From contig OX439133.1 in the NCBI GenBank assembly GCA_949318235.1, positions 10,905,347 to 10,969,346 of the forward strand: 64,000 bases of DNA. The letters run 5' to 3'. Both the position numbers and the translations under genes were made by a program. Under the pieces are notes generated by a model. It saw nothing but the letters and a program-made list of their open reading frames with translations, had not been told where the DNA came from and ran no database searches. Position 1 is the first letter of the stretch. Every line of letters starts with the position of its first letter. The stretch comes from Ecdyonurus torrentis. Lineage: Eukaryota > Arthropoda > Insecta > Ephemeroptera > Heptageniidae. Below, in pieces: positions 39,025 through 50,102 of the stretch.

Positions 39025-39143
39025 CCCCCGTAAGCTGCGACACTAACTAACTAGTTAAACCGTAGTTAAGTTGTTATTTTGATTGTTGCAACAATTAAAA
39101 AAAAGATAACAAAGGTTTAACTAGAGGTTGCAGCTTACAGCCA
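39025..39143. mobile_element. Small MITE with GTAAGCTGC ends
   Basis: Absent from the matching monomer at 34110, where GATAATGTCACGGTCGG is continuous. Ends GTAAGCTGCGACAC and GTTGCAGCTTAC are inverted repeats, with an inner TAGTTAAACC pair. It splits the B box. Confidence 0.7.
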
Positions 39144-39311
39144 AATGGCACGGTTGGTAATTTATGCAGCTCGGCATGGGAAAAAGTTAATGACTGTGAC
39201 ATCATTTGCCAATTTCAAAAATTAAATAAATTCCTTATAAACTAAAAAATAAGAAATTCACACATCAAGCGATTCAGAAAAAAGCCCTTAACTTAATTGT
39301 TTTCATTCTGA

Positions 39312-39422
39312 AGGAGGTAGAGGAAAGTAGATGGCAACACGGAGAATTGTCATAAAAAATGTCAGCCATTTTGGATAACAGGCGATATATTCCTGTGCTG
39401 CCATCTACGCTCATCTACCTGC
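39312..39422. mobile_element. H hairpin MITE
   Basis: The left TTAA is decayed (TCTGAAGGAGGTAGAGG); the right TTAA is at 39423-39426. Counterpart of 34284-34403 in the next higher-order unit. Confidence 0.65.
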
Positions 39423-40434
39423 TTAAGGAATTTTATTCCTAAATCGAGGTAAATTATATTACCTACCTCTTTCAATTTTTCAAAAACAGAACAAATTCTT
39501 TATATTCAGCATTAGCAGTATTTTCTATTATAGGGTGGGTGTATGCATTCATGTTTACGCCATGTAGGATAACTCAATACATGGGCCGCGGTATTTGAAA
39601 ATAACTCGTTAGGCCAGTTTAAAAATAATACGCAATATTTTTGAGAGCATTGACGCTCTTAATTAAAAGATTGAATTAGTACCACAAGTATGTCTGAAAA
39701 ATAATAATTAAAAAAAAAATTCAAATTCCTAAAAAACAACAACAAATAAACAAAGTTTGCCCTTTGCTGAGCAATATTATTCATTTTTCCAGTATATGGC
39801 GTTGAGCGCATTAAATATGACGTTATCCGGATTTGATGAGCAGAATTAAATTTTAGAATCTCTCGTATAATTTATTGAAGTTTCCTTCTTCTACTTTTAT
39901 ATTTTCACTATATTTACTCCTTATTTCATTGAAACAATTTAATCATCATAACTACAACTTAATGACTTTTCTTCATCTGTATACTGTGAAGGTACACCAC
40001 AAAGCGTTAAGATTTTATTTGATTATGATAAAGGTTATTGCGTTATTTGAATTTATTTATAAAAATTAATATTTAATATTTTATTAAAATTATAAAAAAG
40101 TTATAAAGTTTTCATACATTTTTTTGTTTGTTTAAACTTTAAAAAATTTGCATAAAATAAATTAAATTTTTTAAATTGTAAATAATAAGGTAGATTGTAT
40201 ACGCAATATTAATATAAAGATATACTGCAATCTTGTGCAATTAAATTTATGAAATAATTTACCTAGTGATCTAATGACATATTTTATTAGAGTTTTAATT
40301 TGTTTAAATATATTTCTATAAATTATGAGGAAGACCCAGTAAATTTAAAGGCGTAGTGTTGTTTGATATCCTATAAGAAGTAATTGTCTACTTGAATCGA
40401 CTTATACGTGAATTTCTAATTTTAGAGTTTATTA

Positions 40435-40759
40435 AAGAAATTGACTATAGAAAAACATAAGCATTTATATCACAAAAGACATGATGGGACGTACATAAAT
40501 AACTTTAGTTTGTCTGAAAACCCAACTGTATATATGCAGCAGAGATCAGAAATTTCAAATTATGCAATCAGCATAACATATTTATACACATTTTTGCATG
40601 TTTCTGACGTCGTAAACATGTATAGTCACTTAAATTGTATTTCACGCTCTCTCGTGGGGTTACATTAAAATTATGGCAAAAATTGGCATCAGTTTTGAAG
40701 ATCCCATTTCGTGATTATTCATTTTTAATGCACATGTTGTTTTATGTGGTCTATGGCTT
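40435..40759 (+). mobile_element. T1 MITE
   Basis: Left TA 40433-40434. The right TA has mutated (TATGGCTTGAAG). The CRE octamer is mutated to CTGACGTCG. Confidence 0.75.
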
Positions 40760-41186
40760 GAAGTGTTTTTAATTAATTTGGGGAAGTACAAAAATGACGT
40801 CATGGTTAGTAATTTATGCAGGTGGGCATGGGAAAAGTTAATGACTTCAAGTAGATACACCCTGTATTTATAGTACTTATTTTTTATTTATCATTTGAAA
40901 TTTCATTGCATTATGAACAATTTCCACATTCCCACAAACTTTATACCCCTTTACTGTTAATAGATCAACGTTAAGACATGTTATGAACAAGCAACTCAAT
41001 TTACTAATTCAAGTGATGCATAATTAATACTAAATTTGAATTACTTTATAAAAATTAAATTTGTTTAAATAATACTACATAAAAAAAATATATTATTTAA
41101 AAAAATACAATACAAAATAATTTGATTTTTTTAAAGTCATAACATTTAACATGAACTAAAAAAAAAATTTTTTTTGATTAAGATGG

Positions 41187-41512
41187 GAAATCAGGTAATG
41201 CGGGATTTTACTAAAGAATTGAAAAATAAAAAAAAAAAGCTAAAATTTTGCAGAGATAATATTAAGGTATGGTATCTTTAAAAATGTATAAAAATCAGGG
41301 GTTTACCATGCTAGATTTGAAATTATGATTTTTGAAGTTTTAGTCCCATAAGAGCCCATGTTAATTTCAATCATTATTTATCTCTTATCTGTTGGTCACG
41401 GTTTCTGAAAATTTTATCATAGGTAGCTGTTACTATTAACTTTTAATTGGCATCACTAAGATTTGAAGTTTTTATTTTAGATGTTGAGATACAAGCCATC
41501 TATATACAACCC
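41187..41512 (-). mobile_element. R element (reverse)
   Basis: Begins TTAAGATGGGAAATCAGG and ends TATACAACCC before TTAA. Both TTAA flanks survive. Confidence 0.7.
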
Positions 41513-41689
41513 TTAATTTTTTTCTGATAAATATGAGGGGAAGAGCAAACAATTATTGTAGAGGTAAATTTTATGTCATATTCTAAAAGAGAACATTGTC
41601 CTGATTCGATTGATACACGTGAATATACATATTTATATATTTTTTATAGATTATGAGTTATGATGAGGTATTTTTAATGACGCTACGGT

Positions 41690-41832
41690 AGAGTCATTCC
41701 AATAAAAAATGGAAATCTATTTGCATATGGGAATAACATGTATTTAGATAGAGTTTTGCGTCAAATGAAATCTCCATCTGATTGTATTGAATGGCCATAA
41801 GCCAATACAATTTCATTTTTTATTGGAAAGAT
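41690..41832. mobile_element. CCAATAAAAAAT-ended MITE
   Basis: TTCCAATAAAAAATGGAAAT at the left pairs with CATTTTTTATTGGAA at the right. It interrupts a block that is continuous near 15665. The internal ATCTCCATCTGATTG is the complement of the GATCAGATGGAGAT block in 42080-42120. Confidence 0.55.
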
Positions 41833-42379
41833 TGCATAATGATCTTTAATATGAAAAATTCGCAATTATCAATTTAGAATAATTTCCTCTTTTTGAGTAT
41901 ATGCACACAAAAAAAAACAAAAACAAAAAAAAATTAATTCTAATGTACTTCATGCCATAATCAAGCTAAATAATACCTCTTAGTTCTTTTATTTGTTACT
42001 ATCATTGATTTGTTAAATCTAAAATTCTAGTATTATATTCATGTAGTTTCTTTCATAAAAAATTGCTTTCTATTGACTTTTTATGATCACACAATGCGAT
42101 CAGATGGAGATTTCAGTTGGCCGGCGCTGGCCTTTAGTTTACCGCTCGTGATATAATTATGAGACTTTTCGAAAATTAATTAGTTAATGGTACTCTTGTA
42201 TTATATTTAGCTAGTTCTCATGCAATATTAATTTGCTATTAAAAATTAATTTTAAGATTGCTAATTCATTACTTGGTAATATTTTGCAGAACATAATAAT
42301 ATATAATTAATTTGTTCATTCATTCATTGGAGTTATTTTCCTAACACTAACTTAATTACACAATAGTCTATGTTACATA

Positions 42380-42548
42380 TCGAGGGTGCTCCACTATAAC
42401 AACCTAACTGTAAGTCCACTTCACCTTGAAAAATAAAAAAATGTCAGATCGACCCTAAATTTTAGATTAATCCATTTCAGGTCATTTGCACCAAAAATTG
42501 TTTTTCAAAGTAAAATGGACTTAGGACATTATAGCGGAACACCCTCGA
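42380..42548. mobile_element. 169-bp MITE with TCGAGGGTG ends, TA target
   Basis: TA at 42378-42379 and 42549-42550. Ends TCGAGGGTGCTCCACTATAA and the complement of TATAGCGGAACACCCTCGA are inverted repeats extending about 50 bp (AAGTCCACTTCACCTTG on one arm). Confidence 0.75.
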
Positions 42549-42573
42549 TATACATTTTTCACCATCTTCTTAA

Positions 42574-42900
42574 GGGAGTAGGGTACTGACCTTATATCAC
42601 AAAAACTAGAGGTTTTTGGGTTTTCAATTTGGTGTCATTGTGTAGCTAAAGGTCACACCAAGCCGTGATATAAATTTCAGGATGTTTGACCGTCCCGAAA
42701 AAAAATATTGAAATTAACATATATGTTAACTAGGACCCGATGGGCTTAAAATTTCAAAAAACTATATAAAATTAATTTTCACGGTGATCCCCCCAATTTT
42801 TTTTAAATATTTGAAATTGTATCAAGATGAAGTATCATTGTGTAAAATGTAAATTTTTTTGACGATAAAAGTTTGAGTGTTATGGCCGACGACTAAAATA
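42574..42900 (-). mobile_element. X element (reverse)
   Basis: TTAA at 42570-42573, then GGGAGTAGGGTACTGACC. Blocks such as TTTGACCGTCC and AAGTATCATTGTG are the reverse of 972-1298. The far TTAA is lost. Confidence 0.65.
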
Positions 42901-43096
42901 TCTCCCTTTTAATTTTCTACATCCCTAAAAACCAGATCACATGATACTCATGATAGTGAAAGTATGTAACACTTTGCACTGTTGGCACACAAATACGATT
43001 GTAAAAAACTACTCTTATATGTAGAATATTAAAATTAATTTTTTTTAAATATCATAAATTAAAAACGTAACTAAAATAATACATATCTTATGTAAA

Positions 43097-43139
<43 letters not shown>

Positions 43140-43211
43140 GTAAAATTAAATACACTTTGATTTATACATACTAATATTATGCAAGCTAATACATGATTAA
43201 CTTTTAAATTA

Positions 43212-43591
43212 ATTTGACCGAGCTGATATGGCCTAGTGGAGAAGGCAGCTGACTCGTACCTCTGTACTCCTCACCGAGTATAGGTTCGAGCCACTGTTGG
43301 GTGCGTACGTGAAGTGTGAGAGCACAATACGTTGCACGATGCATGTTTACATGCATTCCATGACGACGCACAGTATTCGGGAGGTGCATGATTGATGTGA
43401 TTGCACCGACCAGTTTGTCTAGATGTTTCCACGGTTTCTCTAGGCTGTCATGGCTCATGGCGAATGCCAGGCTGTGTACTTAGGCCGTGGCCGGCCCGTG
43501 TGTGCTTTTCCATTAATTGGAAAGTCCTTACCTGTCGATAAGACACTGTCTTGACTGGGATTGGCGTATAGCACAATAACACAATAGGGCA

Positions 43592-43625
<34 letters not shown>
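43212..43625 (+). mobile_element. tRNA-headed SINE
   Basis: The 5' region has a perfect RNA polymerase III A box (TGGCCTAGTGG, 43229-43239) and a near-perfect B box (GGTTCGAGCCA, 43283-43293), 44 bp apart as in tRNAs with a variable arm. A GC-richer body and a 29-base A-tail (43597-43625) follow. This is the standard tRNA-derived SINE layout. It is not a functional tRNA gene: the body continues and no acceptor stem closes. Overlapping minus-strand ORFs are incidental. No clear target duplication was found. Confidence 0.8.
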
Positions 43626-43627
<2 letters not shown>

Positions 43628-43700
43628 AAAAGTATCATTGTGCAAATGTTCAGATTTTTTTGACGAGAAAAGTTGTAGTGTAATGGCCGACGCCTGTACG
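43628..43700 (-). mobile_element. X element fragment
   Basis: AAGTATCATTGTGCAAATG and GTAATGGCCGACG match the reverse X element, directly after the SINE tail. The SINE may have inserted into X. Confidence 0.5.
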
Positions 43701-44303
43701 TACTTTAAACTCCCGTAACGTAATACATATATCTCCCTTTTATAAGTTTTATACTCTACATCTCAAATCCAGATCACATCTTAGTGAATATCAATATATT
43801 ATCTTACGTAACTCTTAGCAGATAAAACAAATTGTTACAAAAGATGAACATAAATAATTGTAGAATATAATTAATTTATAAATACTAAAGTTATTCTTTA
43901 TTAAATATAATAAATTAAAAACGTAATTCAAATAATATATCAAATGTAAATATAAATAAAAAAAAATTAATATATTTTTTTAAATTTACATAATATATTA
44001 AAATTATGCAAACTTAGAGATGCTTAATTTTTAATAATAAACATAATATAAATATAAAAAAAATATATAATATATTTATATTCTAACAAAAGACATTGTC
44101 TTAAATCAATTTTTAGTTTTTTTTTTTTAGTTAATTGCATTATTTGTATGTGTAATTACTGTAATTTCTGAAAATTGAAAAATGACGTCACAGTCGGTTA
44201 ATTATAATAATATAACAATAATATTCTACATAGGAAAATAACTCATATTACCAGTTTAAAAACAATAAACAATATTTTTGAGAGTATTGATCCTCTTATA
44301 ATA

Positions 44304-44617
44304 GGGTGTATGCGGATGACGTCATATTTATTGCGCTTGGAGGCCATACTGGAATAGTGCATAGCATTGCTCAGCATAGGACAAACTTCATTTAAGTCTA
44401 TTTTCAGTATTTTCTTTGGGAAATTGGGTAATTTTTTTGTTATTGTTATTTTTCTTACATACTTGAGCGATACTAATTCAACATTATATACTGCATCAAT
44501 AATCTCAAAAATATTGCAAGGTGTTTTTAAATTGGCAAAATGATTTATTTTCCTATGCCACCCATGTTATTGAGTTATCCAACATGGCGTCGACTTTAAC
44601 ATGAATGTATAGACCCT
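44304..44617 (-). mobile_element. Inverted stand-alone G-C module
   Basis: This segment is the reverse complement of the monomer G-to-C stretch, inserted within a forward monomer (CTTATAATAGG resumes as TTATAGGTTGAATT). The ends GGGTGTATGCGGATGACG and the complement of AATGTATAGACCC are short inverted repeats. TGACGTCA lies at 44317-44324. Together with the copy at 60560-61180, it suggests the G-C module is, or was, a transposable unit. Confidence 0.6.
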
Positions 44618-45484
44618 TATAGGTTGAATTAGTATCTCAGGTATACGAGAAAAAAAAATTACCAAAAATTAGCCATAATTACTTTTAAATAAAATAATCA
44701 AAAACAGAGATTGCCTGATGCCAAGTAATATTCTTCAATACTGCAGTATGGCGTCAAATCGCATAAAATATGACGTTATATTTATTGAGATCAGTATTAT
44801 GATTAATCAATTTAAGTTACATCTTGCCAATTCAACAGTTTCTTGATTTAACTACCTAATACATAATGTTATTAGTACTTTAAAAAGGAAGTGAAGGAAG
44901 TGCGTCTATAATTTATTACTTTCAAATATAAAGTAATTAGAAATTTGAATTTATTTATAAATTTTAAAATTAATTAATAAAAAATAGATATATAAAAAGA
45001 AATTTATTTTAATATTAATATATTATATATTAAAATAAATTTATATACATAAATAAAACTTAAAATTTTTATGTTAATTTTTATTTATTTATTTTAAAAA
45101 AATATTTGCATACTGTACAAGTATACATCAATGATATAACAAATTCTTAGAATTAAATTATAACAATAAAATATAAAATGATATTTTTTAGCATATTTAT
45201 TTCAGAAATAAGGAAGAGCCAACAATTTTTGTAGGAATAATTTTATATCATATTCTAAAAAAGAAAATTATCCTGATTTGATTAATACACGTCAATTTCT
45301 TAATTTTTGAGTTGATGAGGTACTTAAAAAGATAGTAAATAAATATCTCTAATATATGAGAAATTTCATTTGCAATTCTATCAATTCAGGATAATGTCTA
45401 CTTAGATTTTAAAGTAAATGCAAAAAAAAAAAAAAAAAAAAAAAAGTTTTATATTAATTTTTTAATTTTACTGGCATGTCATCA

Positions 45485-45549
45485 ATTGTTTGGCTTGATT
45501 ATGTAATATATGACAATGTCATATATATTACATAATCAAGCCAAACAAT
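45485..45549. repeat. Near-perfect 65-bp hairpin
   Basis: Two arms of about 30 bases (containing TTTGGCTTGATTATG and its complement) around a 4-base loop. It interrupts a block that is continuous near 15905 and 41955 (CAAGCTAAATAATA), so it looks like a local inverted duplication or tiny insertion. Confidence 0.7.
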
Positions 45550-45671
45550 TTCTCTTAGTCCATGCTCTTACTTGGTATATTAGTTCTTTCAGTGAAAATA
45601 TTTTATACTTTTGTTACCATCATGGCTTTTATTAAAGCCAAAGCTATATTCTTGTATTATATTTATGTACC

Positions 45672-46248
45672 AGTATCGTTCATAAAAAATTACATTCTAC
45701 TGATTTATGATCAAACATAATCGGGCATACAATGCGATCAGAATGAGGAAGGTGAATTGAAACTTTTTTTGTTGAGTTCATGATATTTTTGGAAGGAGTT
45801 TAAAAAAATTTTGAGGCGGTATTTTTTCTTAGGACGATTAGGAAAATCGGCCTAGAAAGCCTGTGACGTCATCAGTCCACTTTTTTCTCGGCAAATACTA
45901 ATCGTTCGAGGTTCAGTAACTAGTTTAATGATATCAGCTCATCCTCAGGATTTCAAAAAACTGGCTATTGAACCTTCTACGGTCAATACTTTCCGAAATA
46001 AATGCCCAATTGATGACGTCACAGACTTTTTAGGTCGATTTTCACAAATTAATTAAAAATACTTCCCATGCTCCAATCGTTCTAAGAAAATATAGCGCCT
46101 CAAAATTTTTTTACGCTCTTTTCAAAAATGTCATAAAAAGTGGGGGTTAAAAAGATTCACCTTCCTCAATGATCAGATGGAGATTTCAGTTGACGCAAAG
46201 CTCTATTTTAACACATATTATTTCCATATGCTAATAGAATGCGATTTT
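45672..46248. mobile_element. TTCATAAAAA-ended MITE, split by another element
   Basis: Left end TTCATAAAAAATTACATTCT and right end AATGCGATTTTTATGAA are inverted repeats. The middle (ACAATGCGATCAG, then ATGGAGATTTCAGTTG) is interrupted at 45742-46170 but continuous at 42095. Confidence 0.6.
45742..46170. mobile_element. 430-bp element with GATCAG target duplication
   Basis: Flanked by GATCAG(A) on both sides. The empty site at 42100 has one copy. TIRs TGAGGAAGGTGAAT and ATTCACCTTCCTCA continue as a long imperfect inverted repeat (AATTTTGAGGCG in both arms). Mirrored TGACGTCA sites lie at 45864-45871 and 46014-46021. A 6- to 7-bp duplication leaves the superfamily undecided. Confidence 0.75.
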
Positions 46249-46283
46249 TATGAAACAAATTGTACTAGTAGTTTACCGCATAC

Positions 46284-46389
46284 GTACACTCCCCCCGAAT
46301 AAATCTGACCGGTCGCGTTAAAGTTTCCTCATATATTTAACATTTGGAGACATGAACGCTGCGGTCAGATTTATTCGGGGGGAGTGTAC
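46284..46389. mobile_element. 106-bp hairpin with GTACACTCCCCCC ends
   Basis: GTACACTCCCCCCGAATAAA and its exact reverse complement form 28-base arms. One-armed versions occur near 8352, 19785, 23155, 32785 and 37680 beside F boxes, so this may be the complete form of that block. Confidence 0.7.
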
Positions 46390-46526
46390 AAAACAATAAA
46401 AAGTAATTCGTATATTTTAAAATATAAAAATGGCATTAATTCAATTTTAAGTACAGTACAATACTCAATCTAGATACATTTACTATAATATACTGTTTAG
46501 TTTTCTCTTTTAATCAACCAACTTAA

Positions 46527-46824
46527 GGCGGGAAATCAGCCACTGCGGGATTTGACTAAAAAGTTGTAAAGACAGAAAAATCTGAAATTTTGTACAGTGA
46601 TACATTAGGATTAGGTATCTTCAAAAATGTAAAAATGATTTTTTGAAGTTTTAGTCCCATAAGAGTCCATGTTAATTTCAATAATTAATTTCTCTCTTAT
46701 CTGATGTTCACGGGTTCTGAAAATTTTATCATAGGTAGCTGTTACTATTAACTTTCAAATGGCATCGTAAAATTTGGAAGTTTTCTTTTTAGATTTTGAT
46801 ATACAAGCCATCTATATACAATCC
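46527..46824 (-). mobile_element. R element (reverse), shortened
   Basis: TTAA at 46523-46526 and 46825-46828. Starts GGCGGGAAATCAGCCACTGC. About 50 bp shorter than the 2892-3237 copy because the ACCCCCCAAATTT block is deleted. Confidence 0.75.
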
Positions 46825-47873
46825 TTAACTGTATTAGTGTTTTTTAATTGTCTAATTACAGCCTTGTACATTTCTTTTATATAATTTTCTACACCATGCA
46901 GTAGTTTTTCTCATCGTGTGATTCGTGTGCTATCCAATATATTAGGTAGCATATATTCAGTAATAAATATACTTTTCAAGAAATAAAATACATTAGCTTT
47001 CAATTTATTTAAAAATAATAATTGTATTTAAAATTATAAAACTAAAAAATTGTGTTTAATATATTATATAATCATAAATATATTACGTTTTTAAAAAAAA
47101 TATATTAATAATATTTAAAAATAACAAATAAAAATAATATTAACATTATATTAATTTACTAAAAGACATTTAATTTGGATTAATGAAGTGGCTTAAACAT
47201 AATCTTGCTTTAAAATATTTCAATAATATATGCAATAAATTTTATTGACTAATTATGATGCGTTCTAATCACGTTCCAATCAAACATGCAATCAAATTTT
47301 AATTACTTAATAAAAAAAAAAGACTTTTTTTCTTATTAAAAAAATGAGAAAGACAAAACAAAAATTTCGAATTTCGAGAGTAATTTGATTTTTATATTCC
47401 AAAAAAGATAACATTATCATGAATCGATTGATATGCGAATTTCAAATTTTTGAAGTGTTTTTAATTAATTTTTGGAAATAGAAAAGTGACGTCACAGTCA
47501 GTAACTTATGACTGTGGGCAAATAGGAAAATGATTTCGACCGTGACTTCATTTTCAAAAATTAATTTAAAAAAAATTACTGAAAACAAATTTAAGATTTA
47601 TCAATTAATCGAAATATCATTTTTTTTTTTTTAAAGAATATGCAATAAAATTTCTACCTAAATTATTTTTATTCTTCTTCGCTGCTTAATAATATAATAA
47701 TGTATGAAAAGTGACTTTGAGATAACTGTACTTTATAGTTGCAAAGTATAGTATTGGCGGTGAACGAAAAACAAAATTTACGAGCAGCCGATTATGTAAA
47801 ATTGTTATTCATCCTCTCCAATTTAACTTACTCCGCAAGTGTTTAGCTTAATAAACTGAAAGTGGTCATGGGC

Positions 47874-47931
47874 AACAACAACAACAACAACAACACAACA
47901 ACTACAACAACAACAACAACAATAACAACAA
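47874..47931. repeat. (AAC)n microsatellite
   Basis: Interrupted trinucleotide repeat. Confidence 0.9.
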
Positions 47932-47999
47932 AAAGAAAAAAAAATAAACTGCAGCTTGAAAGTTAATTTTCAATAGTGGTTAATTGTTTAGAAAAAAAT

Positions 48000-48585
48000 T
48001 AAATCTTTATAAAACAAATATCATGCTGTATGAATGTAAAATACAAATATATGTTGTTGTTTTTTATATAATTTATTTCTCAGTCAAATTCATTGTTGAA
48101 TCTTTGGAAATTATTACATAATTTAAATAAAAAGTTTAGAAGTATAATTAATATGTACCTCAAAAATTTTCTTTTAGTTAACTTTACTGAGGCTCGTTCA
48201 CATCCTAAATACTTTTTGAGTTGTGCTTTTTACTTTATGATGATGTGCGATTTAACTTGTATCAAAAATTCTGAGGTGAGAAATCTAAAAATCAAAACCC
48301 TTAATTTAACATGGTAAGCCCTATACCAGGTCACAATTAACATAAAACTAATGATGACCCTTGCCAGTGACCAACCAGGTGACCTTTATTAGTTACAAGT
48401 GTTGGTTATGTGAAGTTGTCTATTCAATGTTTCAATTCATTGTCTAAATGTTAGAGATATTTTCATACTCTTTCCATTTCTATTAGTTTTACAGTTTATA
48501 TAGAAATTATGTGGAAATTTTTAAATTGAAAAACTTTGACGTATTCAAAAATAATTTTCTTTTAATTTTACAATTTATATTTAAA
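48000..48585. other. Unique A/T-rich spacer
   Basis: No landmark of the monomer array, no long ORF and no strong palindrome. A short AGGTCACAA / CCAGGTGACC stretch near 48330-48385 was noted but has no clear function. Confidence 0.4.
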
Positions 48586-50100
48586 GAGGGCGTTTCCAGG
48601 ACAGGAATAAATTTAACCCTTAATAATATAGATATACAAGCTTTGTAAATTACTCCAAAATTTAAAAAGATGCTTAATTTATTAAACATCTGCTTGATAT
48701 GTGCTACAGAAGCCAAACTGTCACGCAGCTTCGATATATGACGAAACCCCCATTCGCTATCTTTCCAAAGTTATCGATTATCACCACCAACCATGGCTAA
48801 ATCCTTCGGAAGTCATTTAGACAAACGTAGCTGTGAGTGACTCTGAACTCACTCCCCTGCAACCAGAGCTAATCCCTAATATACCTAACCTAAGCTAACG
48901 TACCATGGTTGAGATATCTAGTCGTATCTGAGCGCGGAATGAACCTCCGTACTTGCAGCGCACACACCAAGGTTACAGGCCATGACCATCGTTGTGACAT
49001 ATAAGCAAGCCTAACTGCTTAAGGGTTATATTTAGATGGATTGTATCTCGAAATTTAAAACGAAACTTTAAAACTTTACGATATGCCATATAAATGATAA
49101 AAGTAACCACCTATTGAATGATAAAAGAACAACTGTTTTGAAGCCGACTATACGCAATTTTGCTCATATCCGCTTCCGTTTCGACTAACTGCGCATGCGT
49201 AGTAAGGAGAAACGGAAGCGGATATGACCGAAATCGCTTAGAGTCAGCCTTAAAACCGTTGTTCCTTTATCAGTCAATACCCTATAGCTCTTATAAAAAT
49301 TTCAGATCCTGTGACAATCAGATGAGAATGAAGATAGATAATGAAATTAACATGGTCTTCGTATGAAACTAAAATTTAAAAAAGTAAATAATAATAATCA
49401 TAAATTAAATCTCGTAGCATATAGTAATATTTCCAAATTTTTGTTATGAAACTAATTTATCCTATATAGTGATTTTTTATTATTATGTTTTAATTATTGT
49501 CTACAATTTTTCATTTAAATAGCGCATTGCATTTTCCACCTTAATGAAAAGGCTCTTGTCTATAGCATTTTCTAAAAATTTAGTATGTAACTTGTTGGCA
49601 AGTATTGTAACTCAGAACCAAAATATTATTTTTAATAAACGTGGTTTCATAATTAGATAAAATTTAATAAACTTTTTAAAGAGAACGAAACCAGATAGCA
49701 TTAAATTTTGTATCCATTCATAATTGTTAAACAATTTATTTATATATAAGTATAATTAAAAATAATAATACTGTAAATAGAATTGGAGTTTCAATTCACT
49801 GTCCGTAAAATTATTAATATTTTCATGTACTATTGATTACTAGCAATAATAAATTTAAGTTTTTTATCTTATTTTTGAGAAAAATTATATTAATTTTTCC
49901 GATTTGATTTTTTTTTCCAAGTTAATTTCATTTTTTTCTTATGGGTAACAATAAGAAATACAGGAAACATCTATATAGTTCAAAAAATTCGTTTATTCAA
50001 AAACAACGTTTTAATATTTTCCATCTTTCTTTCTTTCTGTCTTTCTTTCTTTTTTCTTTTTTTTTTTTTTATCTTTTCTTCTTCTTCTTCTTTTTTTTTT
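48586..50100 (+). repeat. 1.5-kb tandem duplication, copy 1
   Basis: Starts at GGGCGTTTCCAGGACAGG, passes through AAACTGTCACGCAGC and CCTAACCTAAGCTAAC, then an R-like segment from TTAA at 49019-49022 that contains a nested palindrome, then a pyrimidine-rich (TTTC/TTC)n end. Copy 2 is nearly identical, implying a recent duplication. No gene is recognised. Confidence 0.85.
49107..49283. mobile_element. Nested palindromic MITE (copy 1)
   Basis: Arms CATATCCGCTTCCGTTTC and GAAACGGAAGCGGATATG sit around TGCGCATGCG. Outer arms CTATTGAATGATAAAAG and CTTTATCAGTCAATA also pair. It splits an R-derived sequence. A second copy at about 50600-50770 was carried by the tandem duplication. Confidence 0.75.
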
Positions 50101-50102
50101 AA

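Larger units (their letters stand above)
35159..40049 (+). repeat. Higher-order repeat unit 2
   Basis: Monomers 35159-36139 (T1), 36140-38515 (614-bp TTAA element plus shortened reverse R) and 38516-40049 (H type, with a small MITE beside the B box). Matching landmarks lie 4890 to 4910 bp after those of unit 1 (for example B 32407 to 37317, C 33337 to 38235, C 34909 to 39797), apart from local insertions. Confidence 0.8.
40050..41600 (+). repeat. Higher-order repeat unit 3 (partial)
   Basis: Monomer 40050-41037 with T1, then the start of the next type at 41038 with reverse R 41187-41512 and D box near 41533. After about 41650 the expected B box and following modules are replaced by MITEs and diverged sequence, so the higher-order order ends here. 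Confidence 0.7.
43870..47999 (+). repeat. Distal, heavily rearranged monomers
   Basis: A boxes near 43870 and 44945. B boxes with TGACGTCA at 44183-44190 and 47487-47494. C box near 44750 and an inverted G-C segment 44304-44617. Reverse R at 46527-46824. Two D-like boxes near 45211 and 47344. Between them lie several MITEs. No gene is seen. Confidence 0.6.

Noticed and set aside
43229..43293. Possible functional tRNA gene
   Set aside because: A and B boxes are present, but no closing acceptor stem, and the transcript unit continues into a SINE body and poly-A.
43204..43645. Two minus-strand ORFs over the SINE
   Set aside because: The sequence is explained by a tRNA-headed SINE on the + strand; the frames include its A-tail.
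48880..48900. CCTAACCTAAGC, resembling insect telomere repeat
   Set aside because: Only two CCTAA units and not a tandem array; repeated only because the 1.5-kb unit is duplicated.
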